Shown: one piece after another, positions 43,374 to 54,374 of the stretch
Layout of the letters: the number at the start of each line of letters is the position of its first letter
Position numbering within the stretch: the stretch's first letter is position 1
Assembly (NCBI RefSeq): GCF_012927085.1
Contig: NZ_JABBFX010000002.1
Location: forward strand, 186,001 to 250,000
Origin: Ramlibacter agri
GTDB lineage: Bacteria > Pseudomonadota > Gammaproteobacteria > Burkholderiales > Burkholderiaceae_C
DNA: 64,000 nucleotides
Direction of reading: 5' to 3'
Made by a program: the position numbers and the translations under genes
The notes under the pieces: generated by a model
Told to the model about the DNA's origin: nothing
The model's database searches: none
Seen by the model: the letters and a program-made list of their open reading frames with translations, nothing else

Positions 43374-45950
43374 ATGGAAATCTCCCGCATCCGCGCGCTG
43401 CGCGGGCCCAACCTGTGGAGCCGGCACACGGCCATCGAGGCCGTCGTCTCGTGCGAGGCCAGCGAGATCGCGGTGACCGACCGCCCCGGCTTCGAGGCCC
43501 GGCTGCGCACCCTCTTCCCGGGCCTGGGCCTGTTTCGCCTCACCGGCCCGGTGTCCCTGGCGCGCGTGCTCGAGACCGCCGCGCTCTCGCTGCAGGAGGA
43601 AGCCGGCTGCCCGGTTTCCTTCAGCCGCACCTTTGCGACGGTCGAGCCCGGCATCTACCAGGTCGTCGTCGAATACAGCGAGGAAGCGGTCGGCCGCCTG
43701 GCTTTCGAGCTCGCGCAACAGCTGATCGCGGCCACGATGGATGCCGACGCCAGCTTTGACGCCGATGCCGCGGTCGCCCGCTTGCGCGAGGCCGACGAGG
43801 ACGTGCGCCTGGGTCCCAGCACCGGCTCGATCGTGCAGGCCGCGGCGGCGCGCGGCATCCCGTGGCGGCGCCTCACCGACGGCAGCCTGGTGCAGTTCGG
43901 CTGGGGCAAGCACCAGCGCCGCATCTGGGCCGCCGAGGTCGACCAGACCAGCGCCGTGTCGGAGTCGATCGCGCAGGACAAGGACCTGACCAAGCAGCTG
44001 CTGCACGCCGCCGGCGTGCCGGTGCCCCTCGGCCGGCCGGTGGCCGACGAGGCCGACGCCTGGGCCGCCGCGCTCGAGGTGGGCCTGCCGGTGGTGGTGA
44101 AGCCCCGCGACGGCAACCAGGGCAAGGGCATCACCGTCAACGTCACCACCTGCGAGGCCATAGAGCAGGCCTACAAGTCCGCGCTGAAGGTCGGCGAAGT
44201 GATGGTGGAACGCTACCTGCCCGGCAGCGACTACCGCCTGCTGGTGGTCGGCGACCAGCTGGTCGCCGCCGCGCGGCGCGAGCCGCCGCTGGTGCTGGGC
44301 GACGGCGAGCTGACCGTGGCCGAACTCGTGGCCAAGGTCAATGCCGATCCGCGCCGCGGCGACGGCCATGCGACCTCGCTGACCAAGATCCGCATCGACG
44401 ACATCGCCATCGCGCTGCTCGCCGGGCAGGGCCTCACGACCCGCAGCGTGCCGGCGCGCGGCCAGCGCGTGCTGATGCGCAACAACGCGAACCTGTCCAC
44501 CGGCGGCACCGCCACCGACGTGACCGACGAGGTCCATCCCGAAGTGGCCGAACGCGCGATCGCCGCGGCGCAGATGGTGGGCCTGCACGTGTGCGGCGTC
44601 GACATGGTGTGCGAAAGCGTGCTGAAGCCGCTGGAAGAACAGAGCGGCGGCATCGTCGAGGTGAACGCCGCGCCGGGGCTGCGCATGCACCTGTCGCCCT
44701 CCTACGGCAAGCCGCGCAACGTCGGCGAGGCCATCGTCAACCACCTGTACGAGCCCGGCGAGGACGGCCGCATCCCGGTGGTCGCGGTCACCGGCACCAA
44801 CGGCAAGACGACGACGGCGCGCCTGATCGCCCACCTGTTCGCCAGCAGCGGACTGGTGGTGGGCATGACCAACACCGACGGCGTCTACGTCGACGGCCGC
44901 CAGATCGATTCCGGCGACTGCAGCGGCCCGAAGAGCGCGCGCAGCGTGCTGATGCATCCCGACGTCGAAGCGGCGGTGTTCGAGACGGCGCGCGGCGGCA
45001 TCCTGCGCGAAGGCCTGGGCTTCGACCACTGCCGGGTGGCGGTGGTCACCAACGTGGGCGAAGGCGACCACCTCGGGCTCAACTACATCACGACCGTCGA
45101 GGACCTGGCGGTGCTCAAGCGCGTGATCGTGCAGAACGTGACGCCCAAGGAAGGCTATGCCGTGCTGAACGCGGCCGACCCCATCGTCGCCGCCATGGCC
45201 GACACCTGCCCGGGCAAGGTGATCTACTTCGCCGCGGACCGCCACCACGGCGCCATGACCGAGCATCGCGCGATGGGCGGGCGCACGGTCTATGTCGATT
45301 CCGCGCTGGATGGCGGCTCGGTGGTGGCCGCCGAAGGCAACTACCGCGAACACGTGCCGCTGGCCGACGTGCCGATCACGCGCAACGGCACGATAGCCTT
45401 CCAGGTCGAGAACGTGATGGCCGCGGTGGCCGCGGCCTGGGGCGCGGGCCTCAAGTGGGACGCCATCCGTGGCGGCCTGGCCAGCTTCGTCAACGACGCG
45501 CACAACGCGCCGGGCCGCTTCAACGTGATGGACTACAAGGGCGCGACCGTCATCGCCGACTATGGCCACAACCCCGACGCGATGCGTGCGCTGGTGGCGG
45601 CCGTGGACGCGATGCCGGCCAGGCGGCGCTCGGTGGTGATCAGCGGCGCCGGCGACCGGCGCGACCAGGACATCCGCGACCAGACGGTCATCCTGGGCGC
45701 CGCCTTCGACGACGTGCTGCTGTACCAGGACGCCGCCCAGCGCGGGCGCGGCGATGGCGAGGTGATGGCGCTCTTGCGCGAGGGGCTGCAGGGCGCGAGC
45801 CGCACCAGGCACGTGGAGGAGATCCGCGGCGAGTTCATCGCCATCGATGCGGCGCTGGCGCGGCTGGAGCCGGGCGATCTTTGCCTGGTCCTGGTCGACC
45901 AGGTCGAAGAGGCGCTGGCGCATCTGGCGCGACGCGTGGCCGGAGGCTGA
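43374..45950 (+). CDS. cphA: Cyanophycin synthetase
   Basis: An 858-residue enzyme that builds the storage polymer cyanophycin (poly-Asp backbone with Arg side chains) from aspartate, arginine and ATP. The N-terminal domain starts with RALRGPNLWSRH, the ATP-grasp domain has VVVKPRDGNQGKG near residue 241, and the Mur-ligase domain has an intact GTNGKTTTAR near residue 472. It is translated right after cphA' and a terminator follows. Length and motifs are normal for bacterial CphA. Confidence 0.95.
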   Translation: MEISRIRALRGPNLWSRHTAIEAVVSCEASEIAVTDRPGFEARLRTLFPGLGLFRLTGPVSLARVLETAALSLQEEAGCPVSFSRTFATVEPGIYQVVVEYSEEAVGRLAFELAQQLIAATMDADASFDADAAVARLREADEDVRLGPSTGSIVQAAAARGIPWRRLTDGSLVQFGWGKHQRRIWAAEVDQTSAVSESIAQDKDLTKQLLHAAGVPVPLGRPVADEADAWAAALEVGLPVVVKPRDGNQGKGITVNVTTCEAIEQAYKSALKVGEVMVERYLPGSDYRLLVVGDQLVAAARREPPLVLGDGELTVAELVAKVNADPRRGDGHATSLTKIRIDDIAIALLAGQGLTTRSVPARGQRVLMRNNANLSTGGTATDVTDEVHPEVAERAIAAAQMVGLHVCGVDMVCESVLKPLEEQSGGIVEVNAAPGLRMHLSPSYGKPRNVGEAIVNHLYEPGEDGRIPVVAVTGTNGKTTTARLIAHLFASSGLVVGMTNTDGVYVDGRQIDSGDCSGPKSARSVLMHPDVEAAVFETARGGILREGLGFDHCRVAVVTNVGEGDHLGLNYITTVEDLAVLKRVIVQNVTPKEGYAVLNAADPIVAAMADTCPGKVIYFAADRHHGAMTEHRAMGGRTVYVDSALDGGSVVAAEGNYREHVPLADVPITRNGTIAFQVENVMAAVAAAWGAGLKWDAIRGGLASFVNDAHNAPGRFNVMDYKGATVIADYGHNPDAMRALVAAVDAMPARRRSVVISGAGDRRDQDIRDQTVILGAAFDDVLLYQDAAQRGRGDGEVMALLREGLQGASRTRHVEEIRGEFIAIDAALARLEPGDLCLVLVDQVEEALAHLARRVAGG

Positions 45951-45965
45951 GGCCGCCAGGCCAGG

Positions 45966-45999
45966 AAAAAAGCCCGGACCTTCACAGGTACCGGGCTTT
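45966..45999. terminator. Terminator between cphA and tRNA-Pro copy 2
   Basis: AGCCCGG pairs with CCGGGCT around the loop ACCTTCACAGGTA, flanked by A6 on the left and TTT plus T-rich bases on the right, so it can end transcription from both cphA (plus) and the tRNA (minus). Confidence 0.9.
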
Positions 46000-46007
46000 C
46001 TCGTTTT

Positions 46008-46084
46008 TGGTCGGCGTGGCGGGATTCGAACTCGCGACCCCTTGCACCCCATGCAAGTGCGCTACCAGGCTGCGCTACACGCCG
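46008..46084 (-). tRNA. tRNA-Pro(GGG), copy 2
   Basis: This is identical over all 77 bases to copy 1 at 38261-38337, including the encoded CCA, and shares the next 15 bases of the 5' flank. It lies next to merR/ihfA, the usual place in relatives, so it is probably the ancestral copy. Confidence 0.95.
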
Positions 46085-46105
46085 AAGCCCTCGATTATGC
46101 CGTGT

Positions 46106-46564
46106 TCAGTGGGTCGATCCGAGCAGGTCGCGGATCTCGAACAGCTCGCGCCGCACGAATTCCAGCTTCTGTGACATGGCGTCGCGTTCGACTTCTTCCA
46201 GCAGCACGGAGTCGCCGAAGCTGCTATCGAGCTGCGAGTCCTCGACTTCGATCACGTCGACGCCATCGAGCATGACCTCGCCGGCGCGGCGCTTGTCGCG
46301 CTCGCCCTGCACGATTTCCTGCAACTTGTTGCGCGCGCCGCTGATCGTGAAACCCTGGTCGTACAGCAGGTCGCGGATGCGGCGGATCATCAGCACCTCG
46401 TGGTGCTGGTAATAGCGCCGGTTGCCGCGCCGCTTCATGGGCCGCAGCTGCGTGAACTCCTGCTCCCAATACCGTAGCACGTGGGGCTTGACGCCACACA
46501 GCTCGCTGACCTCACCGATGGTGAAGTAGCGCTTGGCCGGGATTGCCGGGAGGGATTTCTCCAT
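46106..46564 (-). CDS. MerR-family regulator downstream of ihfA
   Basis: A 152-residue MerR regulator. YFTIGEVSELCGVKPHVLRY at residues 12-31 is the winged HTH, followed by WEQEF, RRYYQHHEVLMIRRIRDLLY and a C-terminal coiled coil. No metal-binding Cys set is present, so the signal is not heavy metal. The ATG at 46564 is preferred; a TTG three codons upstream is the other option. A dyad upstream may be its operator. It follows ihfA, as in other Burkholderiales. Confidence 0.88.
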   Translation of the reverse strand: MEKSLPAIPAKRYFTIGEVSELCGVKPHVLRYWEQEFTQLRPMKRRGNRRYYQHHEVLMIRRIRDLLYDQGFTISGARNKLQEIVQGERDKRRAGEVMLDGVDVIEVEDSQLDSSFGDSVLLEEVERDAMSQKLEFVRRELFEIRDLLGSTH

Positions 46565-46577
46565 TGAAATCAATCTA

Positions 46578-46597
46578 CTAGGAGAGAAAGCTCCTAG
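46578..46597 (-). promoter_or_regulatory. Dyad upstream of the MerR gene
   Basis: CTAGGAG-AGAAAG-CTCCTAG is a 7-bp inverted repeat just ahead of the MerR start and overlaps its ribosome-binding region. It may be the operator for autoregulation or a translational hairpin. Confidence 0.45.
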
Positions 46598-46682
46598 GTT
46601 ACTCTAAGCGGTCGCCAATGCAAAGCGAGCCGCATGCGGCTGTAACAAGCGCGTTGCTTTTTGGGTTGGGCGAAAAGCCCGC

Positions 46683-47024
46683 TCAACGCTCATCGGCCGC
46701 AGCGGCGGCCGAGATCCCCTGGATCTGTTCCTTGAGCTTGTGGCTGGCGTGGAAGGTCACCACGCGCCGCGCTTCGATGGGGATCGCCTCGCCGGTGCGC
46801 GGGTTGCGGCCCGGCCGCGGCGCCTTGGTGCGGATCTGGAAGTTGCCGAAGCCCGAGATCTTGACGTCCTGGCCGTCGACCAGGCTGGCCGCGATGAGGT
46901 CGAAGAAGGCATCGATCATGTCCTTCGACTCGCGCTTGTTCAGCCCGATCTGCTCGAACAACAGCTCCGCCAGCTGGGCCTTGGTCAACGCGGGCGTTTC
47001 CAGGCTCTCGACGGCAAACTCCAT
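46683..47024 (-). CDS. ihfA: Integration host factor alpha subunit
   Basis: A 113-residue HU-family protein: [20 protein letters not shown], then [20 protein letters not shown] and the [20 protein letters not shown] arm that inserts into the DNA minor groove. It pairs with IhfB to bend DNA. The ATG at 47024 has GAGG upstream; a GTG at 47069, next to the pheT stop, would add 15 residues. It is the last gene of the pheST operon as in other proteobacteria. Confidence 0.93.
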   Translation of the reverse strand: MEFAVESLETPALTKAQLAELLFEQIGLNKRESKDMIDAFFDLIAASLVDGQDVKISGFGNFQIRTKAPRPGRNPRTGEAIPIEARRVVTFHASHKLKEQIQGISAAAAADER

Positions 47025-47072
47025 GGGATCCTCTTCCTTCTGCGGGCTTGTTGTTGTCAGGTCGGCCACGGC

Positions 47073-49490
47073 TCACCCCCTGAGACGGCCGCCCAGCTGC
47101 GTGGCAATGCGGTCCACCACCGCCCGCACGGCCGACTCGATCTCCTCATCGGTCAGTGTCGCGTCGCTGCGCGCGAGCGTCAAGCGCACGGCCAGGCTTT
47201 TCTCGCCCGGCTGCAGGCCGCCCTGGGCTTCCTTCGGCTTGTAGACGTCGAACAGCAACGCATCGCGCAGCAAGCCGCTGGTGGCGGCGCCGTGGATGGC
47301 GTCCATCAGGGCGCCATGCGTCACCTGCTCGCCCACGATCACGGCGATGTCGCGCTCGGCCGGCTGGAACTTGGGCACGGACTCGAAAACCGCGACCTTG
47401 CGCGCCGTCACGGCGTCGAGGTCCAGCTCGAACAGCAGCGGCGTGTGCGGCAGCTCCCATTGCTGGCGCCAGCGCGGGTGCAGTTCACCGACGAAGCCGA
47501 CGTCCTTGCCGCCCACGCGGATCGCCGCGCAGCGGCCCGGGTGCATGGCCGGATGCGCCGCCGCCACGAACTCCGCCTGCAGCGGCGACAGCAGCGCCTG
47601 CACGTCGCCCTTCATGTCGTAGAAGTCGACCTGGCCCGCCTTGCTGCCCCACTGCAGCCCGGACGGGTCGCCGTAGGCCAGGCCCGCCACGCGCATCGGC
47701 TGGTGCACGCCGCGCACGGTGCTGTCGGTGGTCTGGACGGAAGCGTCGCGCACGAACACGCGGCCGATCTCGAACACGCGCACGCGCTCCGCCTTGCGGT
47801 CCAGGTTGAACTTCAGCACCTGCAGCAGCGAGCCGACGAGCGACGAGCGCATCACGCTCATCTGGCTGGCGATCGGGTTCAGCAGCTGGATCGGATCCTG
47901 GTTGCCGGCCAGGTCCTTTTCCCACTTCTCCTCGACGAAGGAGAAGTTGATGGTCTCCTGGTAGCCCAGCGCGGCCAGCAGCCGGCGCACCGCGAAGCGG
48001 CTGCGGCGCGACTCCGGCGGCAGCTTGGCCGTGATCGGCGCCAGCGGCGGCGTGGTCGGCAGGTTCTGGAAGCCGACGATGCGCACCACCTCCTCGATCA
48101 GGTCTTCCTCGATGGAAAGATCGAAGCGGTACGCCGGCGGCGTCACGGTGACGACGCCGTTGTCCACCTTGGCGGGCAGTTGCAGGCGCGCGAAGGCGTC
48201 CACGCACTGGGCTTCGGTGATGGGCATGCCGATCACCTTGGCCGCGCGCGCCACGCGCATCTGCACCGGCTTGCGCTCCGGCTGCTTCAGCACCTGGTCG
48301 TCCATCGGGCCGGCCTCGCCGCCGCAGATGTCCTGGACCAGGCGCGTGATGTACTCGATGTGCTCCACCGTCAGGCTCGGGTCCACGCCGCGCTCGAAGC
48401 GGTGGCCGGCGTCGGTGGAGAAGTTGTAGCGGCGGGAGCGCCCCTGCACCGCTTCCGGCCACCAGAAGGCGGCCTCGACGTAGACGTTCCGCGTGTCGTC
48501 GCTGACGGCCGTGGCGTCGCCACCCATGATGCCGGCCAGCGACTCGACTTCCCTGGCGTCGGCGATCACGCCCACCTTCTCGTCCACCTCGATCGTGTTG
48601 CCGTTCAGGAGCTTCAGCTGCTCGCCCTTGCGGCCCCAACGCACGTCCAGGCCGCCGTGGATCTTGTCGAAGTCGAAGATGTGCGTCGGCCGGCCGAACT
48701 CGAACATCACGTAGTTGGAGATGTCCACCAGCGCGGTGACGCTGCGCTGGCCGCAGCCGGCCAGGCGTTCCACCATCCACTGCGGCGTCTTCGCCTTGGT
48801 GTTCACGTTGCGGACCACCCGGCCGCTGAATCTTCCGCAGAGGTCGGGCGCGCTCACCTTGACGGCCAGCTTGGCGTCGTTGGCAGGCTGCACGGGCGGG
48901 AAGCTCGGCACCTGCAGCGGCGCGCCGGTCAGCGCCGACAGCTCGCGCGCCACGCCGTACACCGACAGCGCATGCGCCAGGTTGGGCGTGAGCTTCAAGG
49001 TGAAGACGTGGTCGTCCAAATTGAGCACCGCGCGGATGTTCTTGCCGATCGGCGCGTCAGCGGCCAGCTCCAGCAGGCCGCCGTGATCGTCATTCAGCTT
49101 CAGCTCGCGGGCCGAGCACAGCATGCCCTGGCTCTCGACGCCGCGCAGCTTGCCCAGCTTGATGGCGAACGGCTTGCCGTCCTCGCCCGGGGGCAGTTCG
49201 GCGCCCACCAGGGCGACCGGCACGCGGATGCCGGGGCGCGCGTTGGGCGCGCCGCAGACGATGTTCAGCAGCGCGCCCTGCCCCACATCGACCTGGCACA
49301 CGCGCAGGCGGTCGGCGTTGGGGTGCTGCACGGCTTCCTTGATCTCGCCCACCACCACCTGGCTGAAAGGCGGCGCGACGGGGTGCAGGTCTTCCACCTC
49401 CAGCCCGCCCATGGTCAGGACGTCGGCGATTGCTTGCGTGGACAGCGGCGGGTTGCAGTACGCGCGCAGCCAGGACTCGGGGAATTGCAT
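47073..49490 (-). CDS. pheT: Phenylalanyl-tRNA synthetase beta subunit
   Basis: An 805-residue beta subunit with the usual order: tRNA-binding OB domain (VVVGEIKEAVQHPNADRLRV, residues 45-64), B3/B4 editing domain, B5, the catalytic-like core, and the C-terminal ferredoxin-fold anticodon-binding domain ending RIATQLGGRLRG. It charges tRNA-Phe with PheS as an alpha2beta2 enzyme in the cytoplasm. It starts 22 bp after pheS and ends just before ihfA. Confidence 0.97.
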   Translation of the reverse strand: MQFPESWLRAYCNPPLSTQAIADVLTMGGLEVEDLHPVAPPFSQVVVGEIKEAVQHPNADRLRVCQVDVGQGALLNIVCGAPNARPGIRVPVALVGAELPPGEDGKPFAIKLGKLRGVESQGMLCSARELKLNDDHGGLLELAADAPIGKNIRAVLNLDDHVFTLKLTPNLAHALSVYGVARELSALTGAPLQVPSFPPVQPANDAKLAVKVSAPDLCGRFSGRVVRNVNTKAKTPQWMVERLAGCGQRSVTALVDISNYVMFEFGRPTHIFDFDKIHGGLDVRWGRKGEQLKLLNGNTIEVDEKVGVIADAREVESLAGIMGGDATAVSDDTRNVYVEAAFWWPEAVQGRSRRYNFSTDAGHRFERGVDPSLTVEHIEYITRLVQDICGGEAGPMDDQVLKQPERKPVQMRVARAAKVIGMPITEAQCVDAFARLQLPAKVDNGVVTVTPPAYRFDLSIEEDLIEEVVRIVGFQNLPTTPPLAPITAKLPPESRRSRFAVRRLLAALGYQETINFSFVEEKWEKDLAGNQDPIQLLNPIASQMSVMRSSLVGSLLQVLKFNLDRKAERVRVFEIGRVFVRDASVQTTDSTVRGVHQPMRVAGLAYGDPSGLQWGSKAGQVDFYDMKGDVQALLSPLQAEFVAAAHPAMHPGRCAAIRVGGKDVGFVGELHPRWRQQWELPHTPLLFELDLDAVTARKVAVFESVPKFQPAERDIAVIVGEQVTHGALMDAIHGAATSGLLRDALLFDVYKPKEAQGGLQPGEKSLAVRLTLARSDATLTDEEIESAVRAVVDRIATQLGGRLRG

Positions 49491-49512
49491 GTCTTCTCGT
49501 CGAATGGAGGGA

Positions 49513-50571
49513 TCAGCGGAACTGGCGCAGGAAACGGATGTCGCCGTCGAAGAACAGGCGCAGGTCGTTCACGCCGTAGCGCAGCATGGTCAGGCGGTCC
49601 GGGCCCATGCCGAAGGCGAAGCCGATGTGCTTTTCGGGGTCCAGCCCCATGTTGCGCACCACGTTCGGGTGCACCTGGCCGGAGCCGGCCACTTCCAGCC
49701 AGCGGCCGGCCAGCGGGCCGCTCTGGAACTGGATGTCGATCTCGGCGGACGGCTCCGTGAACGGGAAGAAGCTGGGGCGGAAGCGCAGCGCCAGGTCGTC
49801 GCTCTCGAAGAAGGTGCGGCAGAAGTCGGTGAAGACGACCTTCAGGTCCTTGAAGCTGACGTTCTCGCCCAGCCACAGGCCTTCGCACTGGTGGAACATC
49901 GGCGAGTGGGTGGCGTCGCTGTCCACGCGATAGGTGCGACCCGGGGCGATGACGCGGATCTCGGGCATGGGCTCGCCGCGCTTCACGCCTGAAGCGTAGC
50001 GCTTGATGTGCTGGTGGGCATAGCGCACCTGCATCGGGCTGGTGTGCGGCCGCAGGTTGTACGGGATGCCGTCGTCGCCGTTGATGTCGACGTAGAAGGT
50101 GTCCTGCATCGATCGCGCCGGGTGGTTGGGCGGGTTGTTCAGGGACGTGAAGCTGTGCCAATCGCTTTCGACTTCGGGGCCGTCGGCCACGTCGAAGCCC
50201 ATGCTGGCGAAGATCTGCTCGATGCGCTCCAGCGTCAGCGACACGGGGTGCAGCCCGCCCGGCTCGCGCACACGGCCCGGCAGCGAGACGTCCAGCGCCT
50301 CCGCCTTCAGCTGCGCTTCCAGTTCGGCGTCGGCCAGCGCCTGGCGGCGCTCGTTCAGCGCGGCCTCGATCGCCTGCTTGGCCTGGTTGATCGCCGCGCC
50401 GCGGGACTTCTTTTCCTCGACGGACAGCGCGGCCAGGCCCTTCATCAGCTCGGTGATGCGGCCGGACTTGCCGACGTACTGCGCCTTGGCGTTTTCGAGT
50501 TCGGCCGGGGCCGCGGCCTGGGCAAAGGCTGCGCGGGCGCTCGCGACGATGGCTTCGAGTTCAGTGCTCAT
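49513..50571 (-). CDS. pheS: Phenylalanyl-tRNA synthetase alpha subunit
   Basis: A 352-residue class II synthetase. The N-terminal coiled coil is followed by class II motifs: [13 protein letters not shown], the [13 protein letters not shown] motif 2 region, and [20 protein letters not shown] as motif 3. It binds Phe and ATP and forms phenylalanyl-adenylate. An intrinsic terminator lies just upstream of its start and may attenuate transcription. Confidence 0.97.
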   Translation of the reverse strand: MSTELEAIVASARAAFAQAAAPAELENAKAQYVGKSGRITELMKGLAALSVEEKKSRGAAINQAKQAIEAALNERRQALADAELEAQLKAEALDVSLPGRVREPGGLHPVSLTLERIEQIFASMGFDVADGPEVESDWHSFTSLNNPPNHPARSMQDTFYVDINGDDGIPYNLRPHTSPMQVRYAHQHIKRYASGVKRGEPMPEIRVIAPGRTYRVDSDATHSPMFHQCEGLWLGENVSFKDLKVVFTDFCRTFFESDDLALRFRPSFFPFTEPSAEIDIQFQSGPLAGRWLEVAGSGQVHPNVVRNMGLDPEKHIGFAFGMGPDRLTMLRYGVNDLRLFFDGDIRFLRQFR

Positions 50572-50580
50572 GGGAAAACG

Positions 50581-50613
50581 AAAAAGGGACCAGCGCTTGC
50601 AAGCCCTGGCCCC
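50581..50613 (-). terminator. Intrinsic terminator between rplT and pheS
   Basis: On the minus strand a long stem (GGGGCCAG, inner GCTTGCAAGC, CTGGTCCC) is followed by T5 only about 10 bp before the pheS ATG. A second perfect GC stem with TTGC loop lies at 50637-50658. Because pheST needs transcription through it, partial termination or attenuation is likely. No Phe-rich leader frame is visible. Confidence 0.75.
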
Positions 50614-50670
50614 TGGAATGCCTTGTTGTGACGGCAGGCGCCGCCTTGCGGCGGCGCCCTGGTCGTGAAC

Positions 50671-51030
50671 TCAAGCAGCCAGCTTGGCCTTGACTTGCTC
50701 CACGATGCCGGCAAACGCCGCGGGGTCGTGATAGGCGATATCGGCCAGGACCTTGCGGTCGATCTCGATACCGGCCTTGCGGATCCCGTTGGCGAACTGG
50801 CTGTAGGTCAGGCCGTTCGAACGCGCGGCGGCGTTGATACGGGCGATCCACAGCTGGCGGAAGACGCGCTTCTTGGCGCGACGGTCGCGGTAGGCATACT
50901 GCCCCGCCTTCATCACCGCTTCTTTGGCGATGCGGAAGACGTTGCCGCGGCGGCCGCGGAAGCCCTTGGCGAGGGCGAGGACCTTCTTGTGACGGGCGCG
51001 AGCCGTTACACCACGTTTGACGCGAGGCAT
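50671..51030 (-). CDS. rplT: Ribosomal protein L20
   Basis: A 119-residue L20 with [20 protein letters not shown] at the start and [20 protein letters not shown] in the core. It is needed for early 50S assembly and binds 23S rRNA. It follows rpmI by 24 bp in the infC-rpmI-rplT operon. L20 commonly represses this operon by binding the mRNA leader. Confidence 0.97.
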   Translation of the reverse strand: MPRVKRGVTARARHKKVLALAKGFRGRRGNVFRIAKEAVMKAGQYAYRDRRAKKRVFRQLWIARINAAARSNGLTYSQFANGIRKAGIEIDRKVLADIAYHDPAAFAGIVEQVKAKLAA

Positions 51031-51054
51031 GTGTGTTCTCCTAGTCTTGGTGGT

Positions 51055-51258
51055 TTACAGGCCGGCGAACGGCAGCATCTGCGCCATGTGGCCCATGTTC
51101 GTCTCGTGGACGGCCACGGCACCGCGCAGGTGACGCTTGTTCTTGGTGGTCTTCTTGGTCAGGATGTGGCGCTTGAAAGCCTGGCCGCGCTTGACCGTCC
51201 CACCGGGACGAACGCGGAAACGCTTCTTCGCGCCGCTCTTGGTCTTCATCTTGGGCAT
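51055..51258 (-). CDS. rpmI: Ribosomal protein L35
   Basis: A 67-residue basic protein ([20 protein letters not shown], then [16 protein letters not shown]) of the normal L35 length. It is part of the large ribosomal subunit and lies between infC and rplT. Confidence 0.97.
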   Translation of the reverse strand: MPKMKTKSGAKKRFRVRPGGTVKRGQAFKRHILTKKTTKNKRHLRGAVAVHETNMGHMAQMLPFAGL

Positions 51259-51427
51259 CGAAATGCTCCTTCTACTTTTGTGCTCGTGAGGCGTCGCGGG
51301 AAACTCCCGCGCCTTGATGGCCCCGAGCCACTTTTAGTGGCGAGTCGAAGACTCCCCACTTGTGGGAAGCCCGAAAGCTTCCCCTTCACCGCCATCGCGG
51401 TGATCAGACCGTGATGGCTTTGAAACC
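51259..51427 (-). promoter_or_regulatory. Structured leader of rpmI-rplT
   Basis: Between infC and rpmI the transcript can form several stems: GGAAGC/GCTTCC, GCCACT/AGTGGC and CGCGGGA/TCCCGCG. This is the place where L20 binds to control rpmI-rplT in other bacteria. No family model was run, so the assignment is by location and folding potential. Confidence 0.5.
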
Positions 51428-52024
51428 TTAAGCCGTCGTCGCCGGAGCGGCGGCAGCTTCCGCCGGCTTGGCGACCGTCTTCCTCTTGCCCGGCGCGATC
51501 ATCATGATCATCTGCCGGCCTTCCAGCTTGGGGAACTGCTCGACGACGATGGTGTCGGCGAGGTCGTCCCGCAGGCGCTGCAGCAGCGCCATGCCGATTT
51601 CCTGGTGCGTGATCTCGCGGCCGCGGAAGCGCAGCGTGATCTTGCACTTGTCGCCTTCCTCCAGGAAGCGGCGGATGTTGCGCAACTTGATGTTGTAGTC
51701 GCCGTCATCCGTGCCCGGCCGGAACTTGATTTCCTTGACCTCGATGACCTTCTGCTTGGACTTCGCTTCGGCCGCCTTCTTCTGCTCCACGTACTTGAAC
51801 TTGCCATAGTCCACGAGCCGGCACACGGGCGGGCTCGCAGTAGCGGCAATTTCAACCAGGTCTACGTCCAGCTCACCCGCCATCCGCAGGGCTTCCTGGA
51901 TGGGCACGATCCCCAGGGGCTCGTTGTTCGGCCCGCTGAGGCGGACCTCCGGGGCCATGATTTCCCGGTTCAGGCGGTGCTTGCGTTCCTCGCGCTGGCG
52001 GCGGTCACGAAATTCAGTAGCGAT
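51428..52024 (-). CDS. infC: Translation initiation factor IF-3 with ATC start
   Basis: A 198-residue IF-3. The frame starts at ATC (52024) with [20 protein letters not shown] and continues into [22 protein letters not shown]-3 genes normally use ATT, ATC or ATA starts, so that excess IF-3 represses its own synthesis. A 176-residue form from the ATG at 51958 would lack the conserved N-terminal segment. IF-3 binds the 30S subunit and checks start codons. It follows thrS closely. Confidence 0.95.
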   Translation of the reverse strand: MATEFRDRRQREERKHRLNREIMAPEVRLSGPNNEPLGIVPIQEALRMAGELDVDLVEIAATASPPVCRLVDYGKFKYVEQKKAAEAKSKQKVIEVKEIKFRPGTDDGDYNIKLRNIRRFLEEGDKCKITLRFRGREITHQEIGMALLQRLRDDLADTIVVEQFPKLEGRQMIMMIAPGKRKTVAKPAEAAAAPATTA

Positions 52025-52061
52025 GGTCTTCAGTCCTGTTCAAAAATGAAACGAGCCGCCT

Positions 52062-53969
<1,908 letters not shown>

Positions 53970-53992
53970 GTTCTTTGCGAAGCGAGAAAAAC

Positions 53993-54019
53993 AAAAAAGC
54001 GCGGGGGCAGCCGCGCTTT
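53993..54019 (-). terminator. Intrinsic terminator in the thrS leader
   Basis: On the minus strand AAAGCGCGG pairs with CCGCGCTTT and is followed by T6. It ends about 24 bp before the thrS ATG. The left arm's CGCGGC (54010-54015) is complementary to GCCGCG further upstream (54053-54058), giving an alternative antiterminator stem. Confidence 0.85.
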
Positions 54020-54060
54020 CGTTGGGGTGGAGCAACTCAGTGCACGCGACTACGCGGCCG

Positions 54061-54102
54061 CTACGGGGCCGTGGAACCTTCCGGTGTAGTTCGCGGTGTC
54101 AT
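54061..54102 (-). CDS. thrS leader: Threonine-rich leader peptide of thrS
   Basis: A 13-codon frame, [13 protein letters not shown], with four Thr codons (ACA, ACT, ACA, ACG), stops 42 bp before the terminator stem. AAGG lies upstream at about 11 bases. A TAGAAT hexamer at 54148-54153 is a possible -10. With the terminator and antiterminator it forms a classic attenuator layout. This is inferred from sequence, not shown. Confidence 0.6.
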   Translation of the reverse strand: MTPRTTPEGSTAP

Positions 54103-54150
54103 AACCGAGGTGCCTTTCTCGCTCTTGTTGCTCAGGAGATACGCCCTATT

Positions 54151-54348
54151 CTAACCCGCGGCGACGAAACCCGCTCCGGCGCAGGTGGGGCATTCGGTGA
54201 TCACCGTCTGCTTTTCCACCTCGAAGTTCTCGTTGATGTTCTCGCTGTCGATGCGCAGCTGGCCCGTGCCGCCGCAGTGTTCGCAGGGCTGGCGGTGGAG
54301 CGCGCGCGCGTCGAACACGCCGGTCTTGTCCTCGCTGGTGTCACTCAT
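54151..54348 (-). CDS. Small DnaJ-type zinc-finger protein
   Basis: A 65-residue protein with two CxxC pairs: CEHCGGTGQ and CPTCAGAGF, each followed by GxG, as in the DnaJ cysteine-rich domain. It probably binds one zinc ion. Role unknown. It lies 26 bp downstream of the 54375 gene on the same strand. Confidence 0.75.
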   Translation of the reverse strand: MSDTSEDKTGVFDARALHRQPCEHCGGTGQLRIDSENINENFEVEKQTVITECPTCAGAGFVAAG

Positions 54349-54374
54349 GCGGGTCCCTTCCGATACAACATGGC

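Noticed and set aside
41161..46052. Long minus-strand frames opposite cphA' and cphA
   Set aside because: They are mirror frames of high-GC genes with repetitive Arg/Ala/His-rich composition; the plus-strand proteins have full family motifs.
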